This document shows, in pieces, positions 45,210 to 52,823 of a stretch of DNA of 64,000 bases (position 1 is its first letter; every line of letters begins with the position of its first letter). A program made the position numbers and the translations under genes. The notes under the pieces are model-generated. The model saw only the letters and a program-made list of their open reading frames with translations. It was not told the DNA's origin and did not search any database. The DNA is taken from NCBI RefSeq assembly GCF_014856545.2, contig NZ_CP109811.1:3900001-3964000 (forward strand). Direction: 5' to 3'. This DNA comes from Mesobacillus jeotgali (lineage in GTDB: Bacteria > Bacillota > Bacilli > Bacillales > Cytobacillaceae).

Positions 45210-45986
45210 TTACAGGATATCCATCCAAATCTTGATTGCAGTACCTAAAATCAAGAATGCGAGGATATACTGTAGAATCTTAGTATTTACTTTCTTACCA
45301 GCATTTGCACCCATTGGCGATGCGATTAGACTGGCAACTACCATGATCAATGCCGGCCAAAATTCTACCTGGCCAGTAGCTAGCTTACCCACTGTCGATC
45401 CAATTGAAGAAATAAACGTGATGGCAAGTGATGTTGCAATTGTCATTCGAGTAGGAATTTTCAATACGACAAGCATGATTGGCACTAGCAAGAATGCTCC
45501 GGCAGCTCCTACGATACCTGCGCCAACACCAACGATAAGTGCGAAGAATGCTGCCAGCCATTTATTGAAAGTTACCTGATCAAGCGGGATATCATCGACA
45601 TTTTTCTTTGGAACAAACATCATGACAGCGGCAATCAATGCAAGAATTCCGTATACAAGGTTGATGCCGCCTTCAGACATGAAGCGGGAACCGTAGCTTC
45701 CGATCAAAGAACCGACCAGGATTGCGGAACCCATATAAATAATCAAAGTTTTGTTTAGGTATCCACCCTTACGGTAAGCCCAGACACCGCCGATTGTCGC
45801 GAAGAAAACCTGGACCGCACTGATTCCTGAAACTTCGTGAGCGCTGAATGCGGCAATGCCGAACAATGGCGGAATGTATAATAGCATTGGGTATTTAATG
45901 ATTGAACCGCCGATTCCAACCATCCCGGAAATATAAGAACCGATAAAACCAATTAGAAAGATGACAATAAGATACGTGAAATCCAT
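45210..45986 (-). CDS. yrkJ: TauE/SafE-family permease (YrkJ-like)
   Basis: 258-residue membrane protein with about eight helices and the two-fold repeat of TauE/SafE ([19 protein letters not shown] and [20 protein letters not shown]). Members move sulfite, sulfonates or other small anions. As last gene of the sulfane-sulfur operon it probably exports a sulfur oxyanion such as sulfite or thiosulfate, as proposed for TauE in the S. aureus cst region. ATG 45986 follows AAGGAGGAAG. Confidence 0.88.
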   Translation of the reverse strand: MDFTYLIVIFLIGFIGSYISGMVGIGGSIIKYPMLLYIPPLFGIAAFSAHEVSGISAVQVFFATIGGVWAYRKGGYLNKTLIIYMGSAILVGSLIGSYGSRFMSEGGINLVYGILALIAAVMMFVPKKNVDDIPLDQVTFNKWLAAFFALIVGVGAGIVGAAGAFLLVPIMLVVLKIPTRMTIATSLAITFISSIGSTVGKLATGQVEFWPALIMVVASLIASPMGANAGKKVNTKILQYILAFLILGTAIKIWMDIL

Positions 45987-46093
45987 CGGGCTTCCTCCTT
46001 TTTGTACATAACTGCTTCCACAGGAATGCCTCAAAGCATTCCTCATTCAAAAAACGCAAAAGAAAAGGGAGACGAGCCCCCCCTTTCGTTCAA

Positions 46094-46321
46094 TTACGCC
46101 TTCTTCATCCAGAACTTGAACACACCGTTTTCTTCTTCGTGCTTCAGAAGTTCGTTTCCAGTGGATTGTGCCCAAGCTGCTAGATCTTTTACCGCGCCTT
46201 TATCAGTTGTATGGATTTCTAGTACATCTCCAGATTGAAGGTCAGTGATAGCCTTCTTCGTTTTTACGATTGGCATTGGACAAGCTAGTCCCTTTGCGTC
46301 TAATACTTTTGCTACGTTCAT
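46094..46321 (-). CDS. yrkI: TusA-family sulfur carrier (YrkI-like)
   Basis: 75 residues from ATG 46321 (AAGGAGG upstream). The persulfide-carrying Cys is in GLACPMPIVKTKKAI. Length and sequence match B. subtilis YrkI. It probably passes sulfane sulfur between the rhodanese, DsrE and MBL partners of the operon. Confidence 0.92.
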   Translation of the reverse strand: MNVAKVLDAKGLACPMPIVKTKKAITDLQSGDVLEIHTTDKGAVKDLAAWAQSTGNELLKHEEENGVFKFWMKKA

Positions 46322-46395
46322 GTTAAAATCCTCCTTGGTTGTATAAAAAGTTGTATTTTTCAATGGTGATCAGGGAGCAAAGCCCCCAACCAGAT

Positions 46396-47517
46396 TTATC
46401 TTACCGCACAGCGGTTTGGTCCAATTTCCATTTCTCTCTGCTTCTCATCGTCTGGGTTGATTTTACCCATGTTTGTTTCACGAATTTCCTGGTATGCATT
46501 TGGCTGTGGCGGGAGGTTCTCAGTTACAAGTCTTCTGAATTCAGCCTCGTCTTCGATATTCAAACCATGGTTCTTAGCGAAAAGAGTACCTAGTTTTTCA
46601 GATACGCTGCCATCTTCGTTCAGCTCTTCAATGATCATGAAGTGCGCAGGCAGTACGACAAGCTCATCAGAAAGCTGCTTGTAGCGAGTGTAAAGAGAGT
46701 TTCTCAAGTCTGCTACCCAGTCTTCTGCTTTACCAGCAAGGTCCGGACGTCCAATTGAGTCAATGAATAGTATATCCCCAGATAAAAGATATTTTTCATC
46801 TACTACAAAAGAAGTAGAACCGATTGTGTGTCCTGGTGTGTATAGTGCGTTGATGTCGATGTTTGTTTCACCGATTTTTACATTATTGCCATCTTCAAGA
46901 GGCTGGTAGTTGAATATTACTTCATCAGCGTCTTTTGGAGGCAGCCAATATGCTGCACCTGTAGCTTCAGCAATTTTTCTGCCGCCGGAAATATGGTCAG
47001 CGTGCAGGTGTGTATCGAATACATGCTTAATTTCAACGCCAAGCTCTTTAGCGAAATCAAGATATACATCTGTCATTCTTGTTGCATCGATCAATGCAGC
47101 TTCACCGTTAGAAACAACTGCGTAAGACAGGCAGCCTTTTCCGATGCGGACGAACTGGTACATTGCTCCGCCATCTTTAAGCTCTCCAACCTTTACTGGC
47201 TCAAGGTGTTCACTCCATGCTTTCATACCGCCTTGAAGATAAGATACTTCACGGCCTGCTTCCTCAAGCATTTCAGCGACCATTACTGAAGAACCTTCTT
47301 TAGCACATACAACTAGAACTTCTTTATCGGTTGGTACTTTATCAAGGATTTCTTCTACTCCGTCAAGAAGATCGAAGTATGGGATGTTAAGGTAGTCGAA
47401 GTTTTCGCCTTCGATTTTCCAGTCGTTGAAGTCGCTCTCGTTTCGGACATCAAGGATGAAAAATGGTTCTTTATTGAATACTTTTTTCGTTACTTCTTTA
47501 GACGTCATTGCTTTCAT
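46396..47517 (-). CDS. yrkH: rhodanese-MBL persulfide dioxygenase-like protein (YrkH-like)
   Basis: 373 residues. N-terminal rhodanese domain (about 1-105, active-loop VVCAKEGSS) followed by an MBL domain (about 110-350) with [37 protein letters not shown] and LPAHF, the mononuclear iron site of persulfide dioxygenases. This is the reverse domain order to CstB. The C-terminus ends GPNRCAVR, identical in the paralogue at 62109. Third gene of the yrk-like operon. Confidence 0.9.
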   Translation of the reverse strand: MKAMTSKEVTKKVFNKEPFFILDVRNESDFNDWKIEGENFDYLNIPYFDLLDGVEEILDKVPTDKEVLVVCAKEGSSVMVAEMLEEAGREVSYLQGGMKAWSEHLEPVKVGELKDGGAMYQFVRIGKGCLSYAVVSNGEAALIDATRMTDVYLDFAKELGVEIKHVFDTHLHADHISGGRKIAEATGAAYWLPPKDADEVIFNYQPLEDGNNVKIGETNIDINALYTPGHTIGSTSFVVDEKYLLSGDILFIDSIGRPDLAGKAEDWVADLRNSLYTRYKQLSDELVVLPAHFMIIEELNEDGSVSEKLGTLFAKNHGLNIEDEAEFRRLVTENLPPQPNAYQEIRETNMGKINPDDEKQREMEIGPNRCAVR

Positions 47518-47561
47518 AAACTATTTTACCTCCCTGGGTATGATTTTTTCAAAAAAATAAA

Positions 47562-48140
47562 TTATTGTACTTTTGTTTCAGTTGGGCCGTTCCATTCAGT
47601 CATGCCTGGCACCACGTTCCAAACCTTCTCAAAGCCTTTGCCTGCAAGTGCCTGGGAAGCCATATCACTTCTGTTGCCTGTACGGCAAACAACCAGGATT
47701 GTTTTGGACTTATCAAGTTCTTCGAGTCTGCTTTCAAGTTCACCAAATGGAATAGAAACTGCATTTGGAATGTGGCCAAAAGCATATTCAGCCGGCTCTC
47801 TTACATCAAGGACAACAACATCCTCTTTTGCTTCAAGCTTCTTGACAACATCATCGTTTGAAACAATGTTTGGATATTTTGTTTCTTCTTGTTCCTCACC
47901 AGAACCGCCCTTGCGGATATAGTGTTTAAGAACATCGCCTTCCTCAATCGTTCCAAGGTATTGGTTGCCAGAGCTTTTAGACCAAGCCTGGATATCCGCC
48001 TTAGAACCTTTATCCGTTGCAAGCACCTCTAAAACCTCGCCAGGTGTTAAATTGTTGATTGCTTTTTTGGTTCTGACAATCGGCATTGGGCATGCAAGCC
48101 CTTTTGCGTCGATTGTTGCATTTGTTTTAACAGTTTCCAT
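47562..48140 (-). CDS. yrkF: TusA-rhodanese fusion sulfurtransferase (YrkF-like)
   Basis: 192 residues: TusA domain (about 5-78, Cys in GLACPMPIVRTKKAI) joined by a linker to a rhodanese domain (about 95-190, VVCRTGNRSD). Same design as B. subtilis YrkF (185 residues). It probably accepts sulfane sulfur from persulfides at the rhodanese Cys and hands it to its own TusA domain or to YrkI. Confidence 0.92.
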   Translation of the reverse strand: METVKTNATIDAKGLACPMPIVRTKKAINNLTPGEVLEVLATDKGSKADIQAWSKSSGNQYLGTIEEGDVLKHYIRKGGSGEEQEETKYPNIVSNDDVVKKLEAKEDVVVLDVREPAEYAFGHIPNAVSIPFGELESRLEELDKSKTILVVCRTGNRSDMASQALAGKGFEKVWNVVPGMTEWNGPTETKVQ

Positions 48141-48167
48141 TTGTCGACCTCCAGTTAATAGTATCTA

Positions 48168-48647
48168 TTAGATGAACAGGTTGACGTTTCCGTTTTCCGC
48201 ATCAGCCAGGTAAGCTGCTACACCAGCAAACTCAACGCCTTCCATGATTTCTTCTTGCTTAAGGCCAAATAAGTCTACTGTCATTTGGCAGGCAACAAGC
48301 TTTACATCCTGCTCTTTTGCCATGTCAATCAAGTCTGGAAGCGGCATTGCATTGTGCTTCTTCATTACATCCTTGATCATTTTAGGTCCGAAGCCTGCAT
48401 AGTTCATTTTTGACAATCCCAATTTGTTAGCGCCTCTTGGCATCATCTTGGCAAACATCTTTTCGATGAAGCCTTTGTCAGCCTGGATCGGCTCATCTTT
48501 CCTTAGTGCGTTCAAGCCCCAAAATGTGTGGAAAATTGTCACTTCATGATCATAGGCCGCGGCACCATTAGCAATAATATAAGCAGCCATGACTTTATCA
48601 TAATCCCCACTGAATAAAATAATTGTGGTTTTTTTCTGTTCTCCCAT
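48168..48647 (-). CDS. yrkE: DsrE/F-like sulfur relay protein (YrkE-like)
   Basis: 159 residues of the DsrE/DsrF-like (YrkE) fold; the conserved Cys lies in KLVACQMTVDLFGL. First gene of the operon yrkE-yrkF-yrkH-yrkI-yrkJ, in the B. subtilis order. It probably exchanges sulfane sulfur with TusA proteins. Two TACC-N6-GGTA dyads lie between it and its promoter, consistent with control by a CsoR/CstR-type persulfide sensor such as YrkD, whose gene is not seen here. Confidence 0.9.
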   Translation of the reverse strand: MGEQKKTTIILFSGDYDKVMAAYIIANGAAAYDHEVTIFHTFWGLNALRKDEPIQADKGFIEKMFAKMMPRGANKLGLSKMNYAGFGPKMIKDVMKKHNAMPLPDLIDMAKEQDVKLVACQMTVDLFGLKQEEIMEGVEFAGVAAYLADAENGNVNLFI

Positions 48648-48667
48648 TATTTATCTCCCTCTCTTTA

Positions 48668-48686
48668 ATTACCGTAACGGGTATTT
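48668..48686 (-). promoter_or_regulatory. CsoR/CstR-type operator, site A of yrkE
   Basis: TTACC-GTAACG-GGTAT, dyad with 6-base centre, 20 bases before the yrkE start codon. Confidence 0.65.
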
Positions 48687-48733
48687 ATGACTGCAAAAAA
48701 ATATAATATCTTTTCTAACGTGATTACGTTGTT

Positions 48734-48753
48734 AAATACCTCACAGGGTATAT
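48734..48753 (-). promoter_or_regulatory. CsoR/CstR-type operator, site B of yrkE
   Basis: ATACC-TCACAG-GGTAT (48736-48751), a perfect 5-base dyad with a 6-base centre placed immediately downstream of the -10 box, where a repressor would block initiation. The form matches operators of the Cu/persulfide-sensing CsoR family. Confidence 0.75.
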
Positions 48754-48780
48754 AATATAAAAGATCAACACCTTTGTCAA
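48752..48780 (-). promoter_or_regulatory. SigA-type promoter of the yrk operon
   Basis: -35 TTGACA (48780-48775), 17-base spacer, -10 TATTAT (48757-48752). Operator B abuts the -10. Confidence 0.8.
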
Positions 48781-49069
48781 CCGTAATTATGAATTTTTTA
48801 TGACTTTTTTTATCATAATTAATCATAACCTTAAAAAACAGTTCTTTGACGCGGATATAAACATCATATGTTTCTATTTTAGATTGTTGAATGGAATTAG
48901 ATTTAAAGCAATATGTTGGAAATCGAAAGACACGCAGCTGATAACATAAATATAGAAGAAAATAGTTTTCTGAAATAAAAAAGCTATGAAATAGCAGCTA
49001 GTCAGATAAGAGATATTAGTGTGAATTGAGTTAGAAGAAGTAATAGTGGGATAGTAATAAGAAAATAGA
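48781..49069. other. AT-rich gene-free stretch
   Basis: About 290 bases between the yrk promoter and the ccoS-like gene's 3' hairpin. I see no ORF with a ribosome site, no repeat and no convincing structure here. Confidence 0.5.
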
Positions 49070-49128
49070 AGCCTGAAGAAATAAATCTTTATAATTAGCA
49101 GATTGTAAAGATTGTGATCCAGGCTTGA
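49070..49128 (-). terminator. nested hairpin after the ccoS-like gene
   Basis: Outer stem AAGCCTG / CAGGCTT encloses an inner AATCTTTA / TAAAGATT stem. Probably a terminator or stabilising structure; the T-run is weak. Confidence 0.5.
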
Positions 49129-49263
49129 TTAGTCTTCATCAAGCATTCTAAATTTTACACTTTCATCGTAAAGCCCGTTTTTCTTGCTCCAGGCCCAGAC
49201 AATCCCTGCTGAAGCAGTGAATGCGAACATAACCATTAGTAAGAGCCAAGCTCCAGGTACCAT
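49129..49263 (-). CDS. ccoS: CcoS-like small membrane protein (cbb3 oxidase assembly)
   Basis: 44 residues, start ATG 49263 with AGGAGG 7 bases upstream. One membrane helix (about 5-24) is followed by WAWSKKNGLYDESVKFRMLDED. The helix-then-G-x-YDE...D-E-D layout is that of CcoS, the small protein needed for cofactor insertion into cbb3 oxidases. It is divergent from the ccoNO cluster, which supports the assignment. Identified by eye, so moderate confidence. Confidence 0.65.
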   Translation of the reverse strand: MVPGAWLLLMVMFAFTASAGIVWAWSKKNGLYDESVKFRMLDED

Positions 49264-49409
49264 AATTGCACCTCCTTTTTGAAAATTGTCCTATACTATC
49301 GAATTACTCTAACAGAAATATCGGAAACCGTCCAGAGTATATTTTTAGGGGTTGTAAAAAAAAACCTTTGGGATTACAATGTGTTCAAATTAATTTGGGA
49401 GGTAAACAA

Positions 49410-49526
49410 ATGGAACATCAATCCCTGGGTTTTTACTTCGATTTGATTTATTATATCGGAGTCCCTATCTTGATTATCCTCGTCCTTGATACACTGCGCA
49501 AAAAGTATAATAAAAAAGAAGAATAA
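49410..49526 (+). CDS. 38-residue single-helix membrane peptide
   Basis: A short protein with one helix (IYYIGVPILIILVLDTL) and a KKYNKKEE tail, preceded by GGGAGGTAAACAA and followed by a strong terminator, so it looks real. It sits between the ccoS-like gene and ccoN. A CcoQ- or subunit-IV-like role in the oxidase is possible on position alone; I do not recognise the sequence. Confidence 0.55.
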   Translation: MEHQSLGFYFDLIYYIGVPILIILVLDTLRKKYNKKEE

Positions 49527-49540
49527 AATTAATAATCTCC

Positions 49541-49575
49541 TGACAGAGCGAAATCCTTCCGCTCTGTTTTTTTTT
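49541..49575 (+). terminator. terminator of the 38-residue peptide gene
   Basis: ACAGAGCG / CGCTCTGT stem and nine T. It separates this gene from ccoN. Confidence 0.85.
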
Positions 49576-49699
49576 GGGCAAAAATTGTAAATTAACGTGT
49601 TTTTTTCAGTTAGACAGCAAGTATAAAATAATTGGATAACACTATAGAAAAATTGAATAACTTTATTTCCGTATGGGATGTATCATGAAACATAGCAGA

Positions 49700-49718
49700 T
49701 TGTGAATAAATTGTGAAA
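49700..49718 (+). promoter_or_regulatory. tandem ResD-type boxes upstream of ccoN
   Basis: TTGTGAAT (49700) and TTGTGAAA (49711) are direct repeats 11 bases (one turn) apart and match the B. subtilis ResD consensus TTTGTGAAT closely. They lie about 40 bases before the ccoN start. Oxygen-limitation control by ResDE would fit. Confidence 0.6.
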
Positions 49719-49754
49719 TTTATGTGTTTATTTTATGAACAAGGGAGTGTCAAA

Positions 49755-51128
49755 ATGTTTACAGACGAAAAGTGGAGTTCATCCAAAAATTGGTTCATCG
49801 CTGCTGTCTTTTGGATTATCATCGGCATGAGCATGGGACTTCTTACTGCAACAAAACAAATTTGGCCAGAATTGTTGAACAACCGCTGGACAACTTATGG
49901 GCATGTTCGCTCTGCGCACGTTATGCTCGTCATCTATGCGTGGTTATCGATGGCCTATGTAGGATCAATGTTCTACATGATTCCAAAGCTCGCTAAAACG
50001 AAGGTTTATAGCGAGAAGATGGGAAATTTTGCGCTAGTTTTTTATAACATTGTCATTTTGGAAGGTTTCTTCGCATTGCTGTTCGGCCAGACGGAGGTCA
50101 TCGAATACGGCGAATTTCCATTATGGGTTGACGTTCAGCTTCTTGTCGCAATTGGACTTGTAGCTTATAACCTTTTCAAGACAGTTGGACGCCGCCAGGA
50201 AAAAATGCTTTATGTCAGCCTTTGGTATTTCCTTGGATCACTGCTATGGCTGCCATTGACCTGGATTGTCGGCAACTTCCCGGCACAATGGATTCCAAGC
50301 GGGGTACAGCAAGGTCTGATGGGCTGGTTCCTGGGCCACAATGCAATCGGCCTTTGGATGACAACAGTAGGTGTTGGACAAATTTATTATCTGCTTCCTA
50401 AATTGACCGGACGTCCGCTATACAGCCACCAGTTATCCATGATTGGTTTCTGGGCAATCGCTACATTCTATGTTTGGAATGGTCCTCACCACTTGATGAA
50501 TGGCCCGATCCCAGGCTGGATTTCAAAAGCCGGGGTTATTCCATCGATCGTTCTATTGATTCCGGTTTGGGCAGTTCTAGCCAACTTCTGGGGAACAATG
50601 AAAGGATCCTGGTCACAGACAAGAACAAGCGTGCCGCTTCGTTTCACGGTTGCGGGAACGATTTTTTACCTGTTCGCATGTCTTCAGGGACCATTGCAAG
50701 CCCTTCCATCTGTAAGTTCAGTCATTAAGTTCACTCACTGGACTGTCGGGCATGCACATATGGGACCATTCGGTGCGTTCTCTTTCACATCTTTCGCTGC
50801 AATCTATTACATCCTGCCTAAGATCGTTGGGCGCGAGATGTTTAGCAAAAGAGCAATGGAAGCTCACTTCTGGTTCTCTACTGTTGGTTTCTTAATATTC
50901 GCATTCTCATTGTGGATCGCAGGCGTTGTCCAGGGATTCGCATGGATCGAAGGCGTTCCATTCCTGCAGACTGTATTGATGATGGAGCCTTACGTACAAG
51001 GCCGCGCAATCGGTGGAACAATGATATATGTAGCTCAATTCTTCCTTGCATGGAATATGTATAAAACTATTAAACTTGCAAAACTTGAGAAAAAACAGCA
51101 AGCTCAGCAGCAAGCTGCTAGTGCTTAA
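49755..51128 (+). CDS. ccoN: cbb3-like haem-copper oxidase subunit I
   Basis: 457-residue twelve-helix catalytic subunit. Low-spin haem His in HVRSAHVM and in HWTVGHAHMG; high-spin haem His in the latter; CuB His in GHNAIGLW and WNGPHHL, with Tyr in FYVWNGPHH at the place of the cross-linked Tyr of cbb3 enzymes. The Glu of canonical CcoN (FEGP motif) is Gln here (LQGP). AAGGGAG supports ATG 49755 over the longer ORF. Closest by motif to C-type O2 reductases; a nitric oxide reductase activity cannot be excluded. Confidence 0.88.
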   Translation: MFTDEKWSSSKNWFIAAVFWIIIGMSMGLLTATKQIWPELLNNRWTTYGHVRSAHVMLVIYAWLSMAYVGSMFYMIPKLAKTKVYSEKMGNFALVFYNIVILEGFFALLFGQTEVIEYGEFPLWVDVQLLVAIGLVAYNLFKTVGRRQEKMLYVSLWYFLGSLLWLPLTWIVGNFPAQWIPSGVQQGLMGWFLGHNAIGLWMTTVGVGQIYYLLPKLTGRPLYSHQLSMIGFWAIATFYVWNGPHHLMNGPIPGWISKAGVIPSIVLLIPVWAVLANFWGTMKGSWSQTRTSVPLRFTVAGTIFYLFACLQGPLQALPSVSSVIKFTHWTVGHAHMGPFGAFSFTSFAAIYYILPKIVGREMFSKRAMEAHFWFSTVGFLIFAFSLWIAGVVQGFAWIEGVPFLQTVLMMEPYVQGRAIGGTMIYVAQFFLAWNMYKTIKLAKLEKKQQAQQQAASA

Positions 51129-51143
51129 TGAGGAGGGAACACG

Positions 51144-51686
51144 TTGGAACGTAAACCATCAGCTGTATTAATCGTTGCTTTAATTCTATGGACTTTCGGT
51201 GTAGCCGGAACCGTCATCCTTCCCCTCTTCGACCAGGAAATCAACTCTGCAACTGCGAGCGGCGAGCTCCGCAACTATCCAGAGGATTCCGCTGAAGCTA
51301 GAGGAAGAGAAATTTATATCCAGAACGGCTGCCAGACTTGCCATACACAATTTGTAAGAGCATTGCCTGCTGATACGAACCAGAACCTTGGACCAGTAAC
51401 CAAAGGCGGCGACTATAAATATGATTTACCCCATCTCTTGGGTTCTAACCGTACAGGCCCGGATTTAATGTGGGTTGGCTTGAAATATAACGAAGACTGG
51501 CAGCGCCAGCACTTGATTGACCCACAATCAACAAGCCCTGGAACAATCATGCCTTCTTTCGATTATCTATCGAATCAGGAACTTGATGACCTTGTCGCTT
51601 ACTTAATGAGCCTAAAGCCAACAGAAGAGAGATTGGAAGAGTACAAGAAAGAACTCGAAGAAGCAAAATTGAATGAACGGAACTAG
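51144..51686 (+). CDS. ccoO: CcoO-like membrane-anchored cytochrome c
   Basis: 180 residues: N-terminal helix (about 7-28), then a haem c domain with CQTCH (63-67), TQFVRALPADT and the axial Met in IMPSFDYL, as in CcoO. A TTG start follows GAGGAGG. Shorter than proteobacterial CcoO (about 200-240). Lies 15 bases after ccoN and relays electrons to it. Confidence 0.88.
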   Translation: MERKPSAVLIVALILWTFGVAGTVILPLFDQEINSATASGELRNYPEDSAEARGREIYIQNGCQTCHTQFVRALPADTNQNLGPVTKGGDYKYDLPHLLGSNRTGPDLMWVGLKYNEDWQRQHLIDPQSTSPGTIMPSFDYLSNQELDDLVAYLMSLKPTEERLEEYKKELEEAKLNERN

Positions 51687-51701
51687 ACTTCATTTTACTA
51701 A

Positions 51702-51741
51702 CCATTACCTTAAGCCCCGGTGGTTTAAGGTAATGATTTTC
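51702..51741 (+). promoter_or_regulatory. intra-operon stem-loop between ccoO and the next cytochrome gene
   Basis: CATTACCTTAA / TTAAGGTAATG, 11-base perfect stem with loop about 10 bases, followed by only a modest T stretch. It may be a partial terminator or RNA processing/stability element setting subunit ratios. Confidence 0.7.
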
Positions 51742-51771
51742 TATCACAGCATTTAAAGGCAGGTGTGAAAA

Positions 51772-52167
51772 ATGAAAAAAGAATATCAGCAACATGATAG
51801 CAAAGAGGCGGATATTGTCTCTGATATTAAAATTGAACACAATAAAGTGCCGAAGCTCCTGGTAGCTGTATTTTATGTTGTGGCCATCTGGGCGATCGGA
51901 TATGCAATCTTCATGCCCGGAAAGCTTGCAGTCGAACCTGCTGCCGCTCCACAGGATAATAAAGGAGAGCTTATTTTTGAAGGGACTTGCCTGAACTGCC
52001 ACGCTACAGGTGCAGCACCTGACTTGAGAGGTGTAACCGACAGGATGCCGGAAGAGGACATCAAGAATGTCATTAAAAAAGGCCGTAACACGATGCCTGC
52101 GATCGGACACCTTTATACAGAGAAAGAAATCGACAAAGTTTATGAATACTTAGAGGACTACAGATAA
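51772..52167 (+). CDS. membrane-anchored mono-haem cytochrome c (CcoP-like)
   Basis: 131 residues. A cytoplasmic N-terminus with VPKLLVAVFYVVAIWAIGYA as the only helix, then one haem c domain with CLNCH (73-77) and axial Met in NTMPAIG. Proteobacterial CcoP has two haems and about 300 residues; this has one. Position after ccoO suggests it is the third subunit that takes electrons from donor cytochromes. Confidence 0.82.
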   Translation: MKKEYQQHDSKEADIVSDIKIEHNKVPKLLVAVFYVVAIWAIGYAIFMPGKLAVEPAAAPQDNKGELIFEGTCLNCHATGAAPDLRGVTDRMPEEDIKNVIKKGRNTMPAIGHLYTEKEIDKVYEYLEDYR

Positions 52168-52183
52168 GGAAAGGAGGATTCTT

Positions 52184-52795
52184 GTGGGTAAAACTATAAC
52201 AAGATGGGCATTTTTTATCATTATTTTCACTCTTCCATTCTGGAACGGCTTCAGGATGGATATCGACAATGAAAAATTGTTTTTATTCGGCTTCGAATTA
52301 TCCTATGAAGCTGGCTATCTATTTTTCGTTTTCTTATTCTTGTTCCTGATGGCTTTCCTGGCACTATCGCTGATCGTGTACAGGGCATTTTGCCAGTATG
52401 CATGCCCGCACAATACCTTCAGCATGCTTTTGAATAAGATTGAAGCAAAATTAGGTGAGAAAGGAAAAGCGGTAACCTTCCTGCTGGCTTTTGTGGTAAG
52501 CATCTTCATGGCTTACGCGACTGTAAGTTACTTTTACAATCCTATCACGATCTGGGAATCACTCGTTAACTTTAAAATGAACAAATATTTCTTCCTTGTC
52601 ACTTCAACTGCTGTGCTATATACAGCTTTATCTTACAAGGCTAGGAACTCATTCTGTAAGGTTTGCCCGTACGGACTTGCCCAGGGCATTTCACGTGTGG
52701 ATGATAAAACTCAATGGCTTACACATCCAGGAGTATGGATTACATGGGGTACAACGACTGCCCTTGTACTAGTCCTGCTTGTTGGATGGTTCTAA
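52184..52795 (+). CDS. NapH/CcoG-like membrane Fe-S protein, shortened
   Basis: 203 residues, four to five membrane helices. Two Fer4_5-type Cys pairs are visible: YRAFCQYACPH (about 66) and FCKVCPYGLAQG (about 164). It lacks the soluble ferredoxin domains of full-length CcoG, NapH or NosR. A GTG start follows AAAGGAGG. In the cluster it may help copper delivery to CcoN (as CcoG does) or pass electrons from quinol; neither is shown. Confidence 0.75.
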   Translation: MGKTITRWAFFIIIFTLPFWNGFRMDIDNEKLFLFGFELSYEAGYLFFVFLFLFLMAFLALSLIVYRAFCQYACPHNTFSMLLNKIEAKLGEKGKAVTFLLAFVVSIFMAYATVSYFYNPITIWESLVNFKMNKYFFLVTSTAVLYTALSYKARNSFCKVCPYGLAQGISRVDDKTQWLTHPGVWITWGTTTALVLVLLVGWF

Positions 52796-52823
52796 AGAAA
52801 AACAAAGCGAGGTGAAAACATAA

